Shown here piece after piece: positions 44,356 through 52,810 of a DNA stretch of 64,000 nucleotides. The translations under genes and the position numbers were made by a program. The notes under the pieces are model-generated. The model did no database searches. It saw only the letters and a list, made by a program, of their open reading frames with translations, and was not told the origin of the DNA. Source of the DNA: Pleurocapsa sp. FMAR1 (GTDB lineage Bacteria; Cyanobacteriota; Cyanobacteriia; Cyanobacteriales; Xenococcaceae); NCBI RefSeq assembly GCF_963665995.1, contig NZ_OY762512.1, positions 310,001-374,000 of the forward strand, in the 5' to 3' direction. Each line of letters opens with the position of its first letter. Position 1 is the stretch's first letter.

Positions 44356-45093
44356 GTGCTGCAACGTTTAAAGCAAGATTTAAAAAGCGATTTAATTGCT
44401 GGATTATTAGTAGTAATTCCTTTAGCTACAACTATCTGGCTGTCCATTTCATTAGCAAAATGGGCGATCGATTTATTTACCCGTATACCCAAACAGATCA
44501 ATCCCTTTGATGGATTGGATCCGATTTTAACCAATTTTCTCAATTTTATTGTCGGCTTGGCGGTGCCATTACTGACTATTCTCATTATTGGTTTAATGGC
44601 GAGAAATATAGTAGGTCGCTGGCTACTAGATTTTGGGGAACAGTTTCTTCAGGCTATCCCCTTAGCAGGTTCGGTATATAAAACTCTTAAGCAGATTTTA
44701 GAAACGCTTTTAGGAGATTCTAAAACTAAATTCAGACGAGTAGTGATGGTGGAATATCCTCGCAAAGGAGTATGGACAATTGGCTTTGTAACAGGAAAAG
44801 TCAGTCCTACTCTGCAAACTCATTTGGCAGAGGAGATGATTAGCGTCTTTATTCCTACTACCCCTAATCCAACTTCGGGATGGTATGCTGTAGTTCCCAA
44901 AAAGGAGGCGATCGATATTGACATCTCTATTGAAGACGCTTTTAAAGTGCTTATATCGGGTGGAATTGTTAGTCCTGAAACTCCAACCCCAAAAACCCCC
45001 ACGTCTACTCCTGATGCACACAAAGAAGTTATTGCAGACAACACTTTGGTTACTAAGACATCAAGATTAATTTCTGTAGAAGAAGATGGTTAA
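44356..45093 (+). CDS. DUF502-family membrane protein
   Basis: 245 residues from a GTG, with AAGGAG about 12 nt upstream. Two hydrophobic segments (LIAGLLVVIPLATTIWLSIS near 13-32 and LNFIVGLAVPLLTILIIGL near 61-80) precede the conserved part: IPLAGSVYKTLKQILETL and FVTGKVSP. The tail is Pro/Thr-rich. DUF502 proteins are widespread in bacteria and plants (LAZ1-like/COV relatives); the role is unknown. Confidence 0.85.
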   Translation: MLQRLKQDLKSDLIAGLLVVIPLATTIWLSISLAKWAIDLFTRIPKQINPFDGLDPILTNFLNFIVGLAVPLLTILIIGLMARNIVGRWLLDFGEQFLQAIPLAGSVYKTLKQILETLLGDSKTKFRRVVMVEYPRKGVWTIGFVTGKVSPTLQTHLAEEMISVFIPTTPNPTSGWYAVVPKKEAIDIDISIEDAFKVLISGGIVSPETPTPKTPTSTPDAHKEVIADNTLVTKTSRLISVEEDG

Positions 45094-45254
45094 AGAATAC
45101 TAAGCTAGATCTTGTTGCTAGTATCGCTATGCTTGAGTAGCACCCTCGACAGTTCTTACGAAAGTTGCTCAACAGGGAAACTCTAGCAACGCAAGTGTCT
45201 CGCAATTTATTGGCTGCGTATCTAAACATTGGTAATTCACATTAGACAGAGAAT

Positions 45255-45974
45255 ATGGCTCTCCGCAAACAACCCCGAAGTATTGCTCGCGAATTGGCAT
45301 TGTTGAGCATTAGTCAAGTTAAAAGCAAAAAAAATAAACTTACAGAAGAAGATTTAGACTACTTGATGTTAGCTGCCATACGTACATTGACTATGGAAGT
45401 TCAGGATAATCTTGAGGTTGCTTCAGCAGAGATTAAACAAGGCGAAGATCGTCTGCTCAATAGTGAAACCCGTGCCAGTGATTTAGATGGTGCGAGGGTC
45501 ATGATTAAAGAGGCTTTGGAAGTTTCGCAAACCGCAGTCAATCGGTTGGGGATGGCGCTCGAGTTTCCTGAGTTTTTGCAGCTTACTAATCAAGATCAGG
45601 TTAGACAGTATGCCATAGAGTTGATTACAGTAATTAATGATAATCGCTATGAAATTGAGCAGTCTATTGAAAACGTCTTGGTAGCTTGGCAATTAAGTCG
45701 TTTACCAAGAATTGACCGAGATATTTTGCGAATTGCTGTAGCTGAAATAATTTATCTAGAAATTCCTGAAAAGGTGGCTATTAATGAGTCGGTAGAATTA
45801 GCTAAACGCTATTCTGATGAAGAAGGATTTAGATTTATTAATGGCGTGCTGAGAAGATTGAGCGATCGCCTTAACGACCCCCTAAAAGATCGCTCAGTAG
45901 AAGACACTGAGGAATTAGAAGAAGATAGCAAAGAGTCTTTACCAGCCATAACGCAGGTTTTTGAAGATAACTAG
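45255..45974 (+). CDS. nusB: Transcription antitermination factor NusB
   Basis: 239 residues. The NusB core is recognisable: [12 protein letters not shown] near 9-20 at the start and [35 protein letters not shown] (about 155-190, read in parts) near the end. Cyanobacterial NusB has an inserted segment after the first helix and an acidic tail, both seen here (tail [15 protein letters not shown]). It binds boxA RNA with S10 in rRNA antitermination. Confidence 0.92.
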   Translation: MALRKQPRSIARELALLSISQVKSKKNKLTEEDLDYLMLAAIRTLTMEVQDNLEVASAEIKQGEDRLLNSETRASDLDGARVMIKEALEVSQTAVNRLGMALEFPEFLQLTNQDQVRQYAIELITVINDNRYEIEQSIENVLVAWQLSRLPRIDRDILRIAVAEIIYLEIPEKVAINESVELAKRYSDEEGFRFINGVLRRLSDRLNDPLKDRSVEDTEELEEDSKESLPAITQVFEDN

Positions 45975-46031
45975 GCTTACTAAAAAAGTCTAAAATTATC
46001 TACGTCAGCAAAGCTAAAAATACTAACAGTT

Positions 46032-46316
46032 TTATCGCTTAATGTTTTCCCAGCCCACAATTTTACTACCAATACGAAAAATAACCGAATTAGCTAAACC
46101 TAGTCGAGCGATCGCCTTAGTTAGTAAACGAGCTTGTTCTTGATCTAAACTAGATAAATGAGGACAATTTGCAAAGTCAATACACACGACTGTGGAGCGC
46201 CCCCAAGGTTCACGAAAAATTTTGCTATCCTTGGGTAAAAAAGACACTAAAGAACGGAACTTAGTTAAAGCAGCCTGCTCGAAGTTTGTACTTGTACAGT
46301 TAAGCGGGAAATCCAT
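46032..46316 (-). CDS. Conserved hypothetical protein, short form
   Basis: I place the start at ATG 46316, giving 94 residues; the longer frame upstream (to 46448) reads like non-coding sequence. The protein has TSTNFEQAALTKFRSLVSFL and RSTVVCIDFANCPHL, with a closing GLANSVIFRIGSKIVGW. I remember no function for it; it looks like a cyanobacteria-restricted family. Confidence 0.6.
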   Translation of the reverse strand: MDFPLNCTSTNFEQAALTKFRSLVSFLPKDSKIFREPWGRSTVVCIDFANCPHLSSLDQEQARLLTKAIARLGLANSVIFRIGSKIVGWENIKR

Positions 46317-46606
46317 AGTTTCGACTCTTATGATCTGTAAGAAAAACCCCAGTGGAGCCAAGGAAAAAACTGATGTTGATAAAAAATTAGGAGAAATGAA
46401 ACATTGTCCCGTAACTCCTCGCTTGGTAGGACAATAAGCCCTATTCACACTATTTAGATTAACACCGACTATTTTTTAAATGCTATCTCTCAACCTTTAT
46501 TTAATAAAAATTTTCAGTTCTCAAAACTTTAAAACATTTGTCAAGCAAATCGATATTCTGTAGATTTGGCGTGTCAATAGCTTAATTTACTGATTGTATT
46601 AGTTAA

Positions 46607-47665
46607 TCTAAATATACTTTTTTAAAAATTGTTAAACAAGGACAGGTCTTAGCTAGGCTTGATAATCGAAGTATTTTGGCACAGAAAGCAGAAGCAGAAG
46701 GTTCAGTTGCTCAAGTTCAAGCTCGCTTAGATGAGTTACAGGCAGGAACACGTACCGAAGAAATAGCTCAAGCAGAAGCTAAGGTAGATAATTCAAGATC
46801 GGCGATCGCCAAAGCTGAATCCGAGCTAAAATTAGTCCAGAAAAGAGTTGAACGTAACCGAAATCTTCAGACAGAGGGAGCAATTACTCGCGATAGCTTT
46901 GATGAAGTTCTCAATCAAGAACAGGTTACAAAATCGGATTTAGCTGGAGCTAAAGCCAATTTTCAAGAGGCAAAACAGGCTTTGGTACAGTTAAAGGCTG
47001 GCTCTCGTCCCCAAACTATTGCTCAAGCACAAGCAGAACTAGTTCAAGCAAAAGGACGGTTAGAGGGAATTGAAGCCCAGCTTGCAGATACGACTGTTGT
47101 TGCTCCTACTAGCGGTATTATTGCCTCAAGAGATGCTAAGGTCGGACAAATCACCTCTGCTTCCCAAATGCTGTTTTCCATTATTGAAAATGGACGTTTG
47201 GAGTTGGGACTACAAATACCTGAAACCTTAATTGGCAAAATAAAACCAGGACAACTGGTACAAATTAGCTCCAATGCCAATCGAGATTTAGACCTGACTG
47301 GAAAAGTAAGAGAGATCGATCCCCTAATCGATGATAGCTCTCGTCAGGCAACTGTAGAGGTAGATTTGCCTAGTGGGACAAATCTCAAGCCAGGAATGTT
47401 TCTTAATGCAGCAGTTAGCACTAATACAAGCAAGGGGCAAGCTGTCCCCATTAAGGCATTGTTACCCCAGTCTGATAACCAAGCAATTGCCTTTGTCTTG
47501 CAGTCTGATAATACAGTGAAAGCTCAGACAGTCAAAATGGGAGAGATTCTTTCTGGTGAAAAAGTAGAGGTAATTGAAGGTCTACAATCAGGCGATCGCA
47601 TTGTGATCGAGGGTGCAGCTTATCTCAAAGACGGCGATCGCGTTAAAGTGAGCAATGGCATTTAG
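46607..47665 (+). pseudogene. Efflux adaptor (HlyD/MFP family), N-terminus missing
   Basis: The frame is open from 46607 after a TAA, with no ATG/GTG start; a TTG at 46676 is within conserved sequence. Homology begins at IVKQGQVLARLDNRSILAQK, the first lipoyl half-motif, so the signal/anchor and about 50-60 residues are gone. The rest is intact: coiled-coil hairpin, the second lipoyl half VVAPTSGIIASRDAKVGQIT, beta-barrel and membrane-proximal domains. No RND or ABC permease follows. An orphan, truncated copy is unlikely to be functional. Confidence 0.75.
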
Positions 47666-47718
47666 CCACTAACAGCACTTTTCTATTGTCAATTGATTGC
47701 TTATTGAGCGTTTAATAG

Positions 47719-48480
47719 CTAGATTTTCCAACCTAATTTGGTTGGCTGCTGATAAATCTTTTTGAGGGTGTTGATATCCCGTGAAGAAATTGCAGGAGGA
47801 TAGCTTACTTGTGAAAAATACAGCGCATCATTCTTATTTGAACTATGTCCCCAAATTCCTAAAGCATGACCTAATTCATGGCGTGCGGTAGCTAAAAGAC
47901 TTTCTCCTGTATAGCTAGGGCTAATCTCTATAGTCATTTTATGAGCGATCAACCGAGGTTTTTGTCCTAAATAAAATTTGTAGTTGGTTTCGGCTGTAAC
48001 TGCTCTAGGGATATCAAAAAGTCCTGTATCAGGATTTAATTTGGCTTCTCTTTCAGGTTGCGATCGCCAGATAACTATATCGGCTTTTTCTGAGTCGGCT
48101 ATTTCTTTGAGGGGTAAATAGACATTCCATCCGGCGATCGCTTTACGCACCGCTATCACCCACTCTTGAAAACGCCGCTCGGCTGCGGTATCGGCGATAC
48201 TTGCCTTAAGAGGCTTCTCTACAAAGACCGTAACTGGAAACTTAGACCAAACTAAATAGCCCAAGGGAGTTGACTTAGTCTGGCGAAAATAGTCACCGCT
48301 TTTTGCTCGATCCTGCCAATTAGCTAAAGATTTGGGAAGAGAATGGACTTTAGCAGGGGGTAAATCAGCAGATAAAGAAATTTGAGAATCGAGCCAGCTA
48401 CTGCCAAAAATCAAAATGACCAAAGTTGCGATCGCCAAAACAGCCAGCTTGGGTAAAAGCGATCGCCAATGATTTATCAA
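47719..48480 (-). CDS. Matrixin-like zinc metalloprotease
   Basis: 253 residues. A membrane anchor or signal (residues 12-30, LAVLAIATLVILIFGSSW) is followed by a pro-like region and a catalytic domain with ARHELGHALGIWGHSS near 207-222, i.e. HExxHxxGxxGH, the metzincin zinc site. It probably acts in the periplasm or outside. The start codon is 19 bp downstream of secG, so it may be co-transcribed with gpmI-secG. Confidence 0.85.
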   Translation of the reverse strand: MINHWRSLLPKLAVLAIATLVILIFGSSWLDSQISLSADLPPAKVHSLPKSLANWQDRAKSGDYFRQTKSTPLGYLVWSKFPVTVFVEKPLKASIADTAAERRFQEWVIAVRKAIAGWNVYLPLKEIADSEKADIVIWRSQPEREAKLNPDTGLFDIPRAVTAETNYKFYLGQKPRLIAHKMTIEISPSYTGESLLATARHELGHALGIWGHSSNKNDALYFSQVSYPPAISSRDINTLKKIYQQPTKLGWKI

Positions 48481-48499
48481 CTTTTATTCCTCGAAGATA

Positions 48500-48730
48500 C
48501 TAGCCTAACCAACCTGCGCTCAAGACAACAGTTAGAGCTATAAAGGCAATACCCAAACCCCAAGTAATACGATTTAAAGCATTTTCAGCACTTTTAGTAC
48601 TGGTAAACATTTGAGATTGTCCACCAATTCCCCCTAAACCATCTCCTTTAGGACTGTGTAACAAAATTAAGACAACCGTTAAAAAGGCACAAGCTGCCCA
48701 AATAATCTGAACTATTTGATAGGTATTCAT
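48500..48730 (-). CDS. secG: Preprotein translocase subunit SecG
   Basis: 76 residues with two membrane spans. The conserved loop KGDGLGGIGGQSQMFTSTKS links them, as in cyanobacterial and other SecG. It is a small stimulating subunit of SecYEG. It lies downstream of gpmI on the same strand. Confidence 0.93.
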   Translation of the reverse strand: MNTYQIVQIIWAACAFLTVVLILLHSPKGDGLGGIGGQSQMFTSTKSAENALNRITWGLGIAFIALTVVLSAGWLG

Positions 48731-48870
48731 TAATTTAAGTTTTTATTTTTTATCTAAGGCTGGTAGACTCTCATTGTAAGCTGCCAACAGAGCTATATTC
48801 AACTAGATTTCTTTAAGATAATTTTTCGAGAGTAGCTTATAGCAAGCGAGCTTATGGCTTATAGCTTTAA

Positions 48871-50469
48871 TCACATTGATATCTGAATTGGAGTACGCTC
48901 TTTTCTGGCTTCGTAAACTGCTGACTCAATCAAAGATCTGCCAGTCATTTCTGCTGGTTGAGTTAGCTGCAATATTTCTAAAATGGTTGGGGCAATATCT
49001 GCTAGACAACCACCTTCTCTCAGTGGCACCTCAGTCCCATGTCCCACTATTTTTCTGGCTTCACCTTCAACTAAGATAAAGGGGACAGGATTGGTGGTAT
49101 GGGCTGTCCAAGGATTACCAGCTTGATCTTTCATGTATTCAGCATTACCATGATCGGCAGTAATTAAGAGTGTTCCACCAGCTTGATTGACAGTTTCAAC
49201 TAATTTTCCTAAACATTTATCTACAGTTTCGACCGCCTTAACTGCTGCTTCTAAGTTACCTGTATGTCCCACCATATCAGGGTTAGCATAGTTAACCACA
49301 ATTAAAGAGTAAATCTGCTTTTTGACTGCCTTACAAACTACATCCGTTACTGCTACTGCCGACATCTCTGGCGCACGGTCATAGGTTGCAACCATAGGGC
49401 TTTGAACCATTTCTCTGTCTTCTCCTTCTAGAGGCTGTTCTAAACCGCCATTAAAGAAATAAGTAACGTGGGGATATTTTTCGGTTTCTGAGGTGCGAAA
49501 CTGACGTAAGCCATGATCGGCAATTACTTCACCTAAAATATTAGTCAGGTTTTGGGGTTTAAAAGCCACTTCTACAGGGGCATTAGCATCGTACTGAGTA
49601 AAAGTAACAAAATGTAGAGGTTCTATTTTTTCTCTAGTAAAGCCATCAAAACTATCATTTACAAAGGCATAGGTTAGCTGTCTTGCCCTATCTGGGCGAA
49701 AATTATAGAATATAATTGAATCACTAGGTTTAATTGCGCCTGAAGCTATTCTGGTAGGTGTAATAAACTCATCGGTAATTTCTTGGGCATAAAAGCCTTC
49801 TAGAATCTCTGACACAGAACGATTGTCGGTAATGTTGTCCCTAGTCATAATTTCGTAGGCTTGCTGAACCCGATCCCAACGGCGATCGCGATCCATGGCA
49901 AAATAACGACCACTAATAGTAACTATGCGTCCTATGCCAACCTGATCGATAAAGTCTTGAATCTTGCTTAATGCTTTAATTCCTTCTGTAGTGTAGGTAT
50001 CTCTACCATCAGTAATAGCGTGAATACAGACATCTTTGACATTGTTAGACTTGGCTAATTTTAGTAACCCCAAAATATGCTTAAGATGAGAATGAACCCC
50101 ACCTTCAGAACAAAGACCAATTAGATGTAGTTTTCCTCCCGCAGCGTTGGCTTTGGTACAGGCAGCAATTAATTCTTGATTTTCTAGAATTGAACCATCT
50201 TCAACGGCATCAGATATTCTAACCAATTCTTGAGGAACAACTCTTCCCGCACCCAAATTTAAGTGTCCCACCTCCGAATTACCCATTTGACCATTGGGCA
50301 AACCAACATCTTTACCAGATGTATTAATTAGCGTGTGGGGATATGCAGTCTGCAAGCTATCGAATATTGGTGTCTGGGCAGTGACAATAGCGTTAGCCTC
50401 TGCTGATTCACGATGACCCCAACCATCTAAGATAGCTAGCACCACTGGAGATATAGGTGCTTGATCCAT
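48871..50469 (-). CDS. gpmI: 2,3-bisphosphoglycerate-independent phosphoglycerate mutase
   Basis: 532 residues. The alkaline-phosphatase-type start VVLAILDGWGHRES and the phosphoserine motif GQMGNSEVGHLNLGAGR are present, along with YFAMDRDRRWDR, FYNFRPDRARQL, VNYANPDMVGHTGN and the metal motif TADHGNAEYM. It interconverts 3- and 2-phosphoglycerate in glycolysis and carbon export from the Calvin cycle. secG follows 140 bp downstream. Confidence 0.95.
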   Translation of the reverse strand: MDQAPISPVVLAILDGWGHRESAEANAIVTAQTPIFDSLQTAYPHTLINTSGKDVGLPNGQMGNSEVGHLNLGAGRVVPQELVRISDAVEDGSILENQELIAACTKANAAGGKLHLIGLCSEGGVHSHLKHILGLLKLAKSNNVKDVCIHAITDGRDTYTTEGIKALSKIQDFIDQVGIGRIVTISGRYFAMDRDRRWDRVQQAYEIMTRDNITDNRSVSEILEGFYAQEITDEFITPTRIASGAIKPSDSIIFYNFRPDRARQLTYAFVNDSFDGFTREKIEPLHFVTFTQYDANAPVEVAFKPQNLTNILGEVIADHGLRQFRTSETEKYPHVTYFFNGGLEQPLEGEDREMVQSPMVATYDRAPEMSAVAVTDVVCKAVKKQIYSLIVVNYANPDMVGHTGNLEAAVKAVETVDKCLGKLVETVNQAGGTLLITADHGNAEYMKDQAGNPWTAHTTNPVPFILVEGEARKIVGHGTEVPLREGGCLADIAPTILEILQLTQPAEMTGRSLIESAVYEARKERTPIQISM

Positions 50470-50578
50470 AATTGTTACTTTAAAATAATCACTGGCACAT
50501 TGATAATAACATTACGAACTAACCTAGTTCGACTGTTTTTTATGAATAGTAATGGTTATTTATTTAAATTACTAGTCA

Positions 50579-51055
50579 TTAATTTACCTTACATCTGCCT
50601 GAGTTTGACTTTAATTTTAGTTTTTCTTGCCTTTGGGCAATTACAGCATCAATATTTGGTCTACCTGTAAGCTTTAGTCGCCAGTCTGCCCAAATACCAT
50701 AAAGCCAGTTGGCGATCGCACCTAAAATTGGTAATTTGGTTATAGCATAAATCCACCCCATACCTAACTCTTCATAAACTCGTCGAAATACCTCGACATT
50801 TTGGATTACAGTGCCATCAGGCAAAATTGCGTGGATTCTGCCCATAGCCGTGGCAAAGTCTATTCCTGCATTGTCTTGAGGACTGTAATTGAGATCGGCA
50901 ATATCGACAAAGCGGACAATTCCTCTGCCTCTATCTTTTTTGGTTAGAAAGTTTACTTCCCGCACACATAAGGGGCATTCGCCGTCATATAGCAACTTTA
51001 TTTTCCAAGCTGGTTTTGATTGATTGTTAGTAGATTGTGTTGAAGTTGAAGTCAT
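50579..51055 (-). CDS. DCC-family thiol-disulfide oxidoreductase-like protein (DUF393)
   Basis: 158 residues. The motif LLYDGECPLCVREVNFL near 21-37 has the DxxCPxC pattern of the DCC family. The hydrophobic C-terminal segment (ITKLPILGAIANWLYGIWADWR) is also usual. The family resembles thioredoxin but its substrate is unknown. The Thr/Ser/Gln-rich first 15 residues may not be part of the fold. Confidence 0.85.
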   Translation of the reverse strand: MTSTSTQSTNNQSKPAWKIKLLYDGECPLCVREVNFLTKKDRGRGIVRFVDIADLNYSPQDNAGIDFATAMGRIHAILPDGTVIQNVEVFRRVYEELGMGWIYAITKLPILGAIANWLYGIWADWRLKLTGRPNIDAVIAQRQEKLKLKSNSGRCKVN

Positions 51056-51327
51056 TATTTTAGGTTAATTTAATCTCTAAGTCTTAGATTGATTGATGTT
51101 TTAACTCTTAGGTTTCTATTAAATTTTACCAACAATATCACTTTCAAGATTGATAAAGGATGCGATCGCTTTTGAGCAATAACCGATATCCCTCTGCTTT
51201 TCTTACCTGATAAGTAATCTCATCGTTAAAAGAGTGTTTGTTTTCTTATCTCCTATGGCAATCTATTAAAACTATACTGTCATTTGCATTTATTAAAATA
51301 GTTTAGACGCTATATATATCAGTAGTT
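51056..51327. other. Intergenic spacer
   Basis: 272 bp, AT-rich, with one HIP1 site and a TATATATA stretch near 51313. No gene or clear hairpin seen. Confidence 0.4.
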
Positions 51328-51867
51328 TTAAACATTGTTGCTTTCACAGAACAGCTCTAACGCTGCAATTATCTTGTGAGATCTGCTTAAGTCGTCGCCT
51401 ATTTTCTTTATTCGGTCGAGATTTGGTTTATCTAACTTGTCTACTAGCTTCTGAGGACATAAAAAATTAATTTTCTTGTCTGATGAGGTAGATTTAAGCT
51501 TTGGATCTGATCTTTTCTTAAAGCTTAACTTTAGGTATTGTTCAAAAGCTTTTATATATCTGTCTTTTAGCTTGATGCCAGGAGTAAGCTTAATCCGATC
51601 GAGTAAAATCTCAGGACAATAGAATGATAGTTGTTTGGTTTTATCATTCTTAGATTTACTTTTGGTTGCTGTATTGCGTCGATCCTTAGTTAATCTATTG
51701 CCCGATCTTGGATCTTCATATTTAGGATGATATCTAATATGAGTTTTGATAGTGTTAATCGATCTGCCAAAATGTCTAGCTATATCTGTCAAAGTAAAAC
51801 CATTTTTGTACATCTCATAGTAGATAAAGGTTTTGTTTGTTGAATCATCCTTAGTTTCTTTATTCAT
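51328..51867 (-). CDS. Putative DNA-binding protein: HTH plus two ribbon-helix-helix-like repeats
   Basis: 179 residues. Residues 15-48 read as a helix-turn-helix (YEMYKNGFTLTDIARHFGRS then INTIKTHI). After a basic linker, two related units follow: KQLSFYCPEILLDRIK with DRYIKAFEQYLKL, and KINFLCPQKLVDKLDK with SHKIIAALELFC. Each has a strand then two helices, as in ribbon-helix-helix domains. The architecture is not one I recognise. Very basic and Lys-rich. Likely a regulator or plasmid/phage-type protein; no partner gene nearby. Confidence 0.6.
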   Translation of the reverse strand: MNKETKDDSTNKTFIYYEMYKNGFTLTDIARHFGRSINTIKTHIRYHPKYEDPRSGNRLTKDRRNTATKSKSKNDKTKQLSFYCPEILLDRIKLTPGIKLKDRYIKAFEQYLKLSFKKRSDPKLKSTSSDKKINFLCPQKLVDKLDKPNLDRIKKIGDDLSRSHKIIAALELFCESNNV

Positions 51868-51999
51868 TACAGTAATACTATACTATCAGTCATAACAAAA
51901 TAACCTGTAAGGAAAGTTTTTGCAATAGCGATCCGTGTCACACACAGGTAATAAAAATGTGGATAATCTGAGAAAATAAATCTTATCCCAAGTTATCCC

Positions 52000-52368
52000 A
52001 TGTATAAAAAACTGATATTGTCTATTGCTATAGCTACATCTATGGTTGCTCCTGCTTATGCTGACTGGAATGATATGACTGATAAAGAACTAAAAACCTG
52101 TACAGAAGCAATATTTGGATTTGAGGCATCCAAAGTAAAAGCTGAAAATAGCTATTATGACAACTTTCCTCCAGGATCTAGAGGATTTGGTACAGATTTA
52201 ACGGTTATGTATCTCGAACATAAAATATCTTTAGAGTTTGATGAAACTCAAAAACAATGCGCTAGTTATCAAAAAATGCAAAGAGTAGCCAGTCTTCTTC
52301 ACGAGCAACAAAGACTAAAGACTTGGTTCGTTACCGATCGTCTAGACCTCCCATCTGTTAGATATTGA
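52000..52368 (+). CDS. Small secreted protein, unknown
   Basis: 122 residues with a clear Sec signal: MYKKLILSIAIATSMVAPAY then A-D, cleavage near residue 21. The mature part has two Cys (TCTEAI and KQCASY), possibly a disulfide, and a C-terminal helix. Not recognised. It is divergent from the HTH/RHH gene with a 132-bp spacer. Confidence 0.6.
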   Translation: MYKKLILSIAIATSMVAPAYADWNDMTDKELKTCTEAIFGFEASKVKAENSYYDNFPPGSRGFGTDLTVMYLEHKISLEFDETQKQCASYQKMQRVASLLHEQQRLKTWFVTDRLDLPSVRY

Positions 52369-52417
52369 AATTCCTGTCTAGAAACATAGCCGATTTATTA
52401 ACAGCGATCGCTTGCTG

Positions 52418-52582
52418 TTCAAATCCTGGAAATGTGCTTTAGGACAAATTTTGGTTTATGGGGATTACTATCCTTCACATCAAAAGCGAATACATTTGTT
52501 TGGGGAAAGTCAAGAGCTTTTTCTTGAAATGATTAAATCTCATTGTGAAAAAAGAGACGTAGTAGTAACTTGGCAGATTTAA
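52418..52582 (+). pseudogene. Remnant of an unidentified gene
   Basis: An open stretch reads KSWKCALGQILVYGDYYPSH, then QKRIHLFGESQELFLEM and ends VVVTWQI at a TAA at 52580-52582. It looks like the C-terminal end of a nuclease-like or hypothetical protein, but lacks a start and any upstream part. Kept as a probable fragment. Confidence 0.4.
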
Positions 52583-52810
52583 TCGCTCGAACAGGATTTC
52601 AGGTTTTCGCAGCCTCTGGGCTTTGGGGCTGTTTTCCCTTGGATGCCGTTGAAATCCAAGGATTGATGGAACGTTTGTATTGTATAGCTAATGAGTTTGT
52701 TGTTAAAAGTAGAACTCGGCACAACTAATCAAGCCTGCGTTGCCTTCGATCCTTCAAGATGTAGTCTTAAAAGTAAATAATAATCCTGTAGCCACAGTAA
52801 TTTATCCTGA
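52583..52810. other. Spacer with a second ORF fragment
   Basis: A frame reading LIARTGFQVFAASGLWG and LDAVEIQGLMERLYCIANE ends at a TAA at 52726-52728. No start codon context and no known family. The rest carries no feature that I can see. Confidence 0.3.

Noticed and set aside
46317-46448. N-terminal extension of the hypothetical protein at 46032
   Set aside because: The extra 44 codons have non-protein-like composition and the internal ATG at 46316 gives a better start.
50461-50670. 69-residue hydrophobic open frame on the plus strand
   Set aside because: It overlaps both gpmI and the DCC gene; hydrophobicity comes from the T-rich strand complement.
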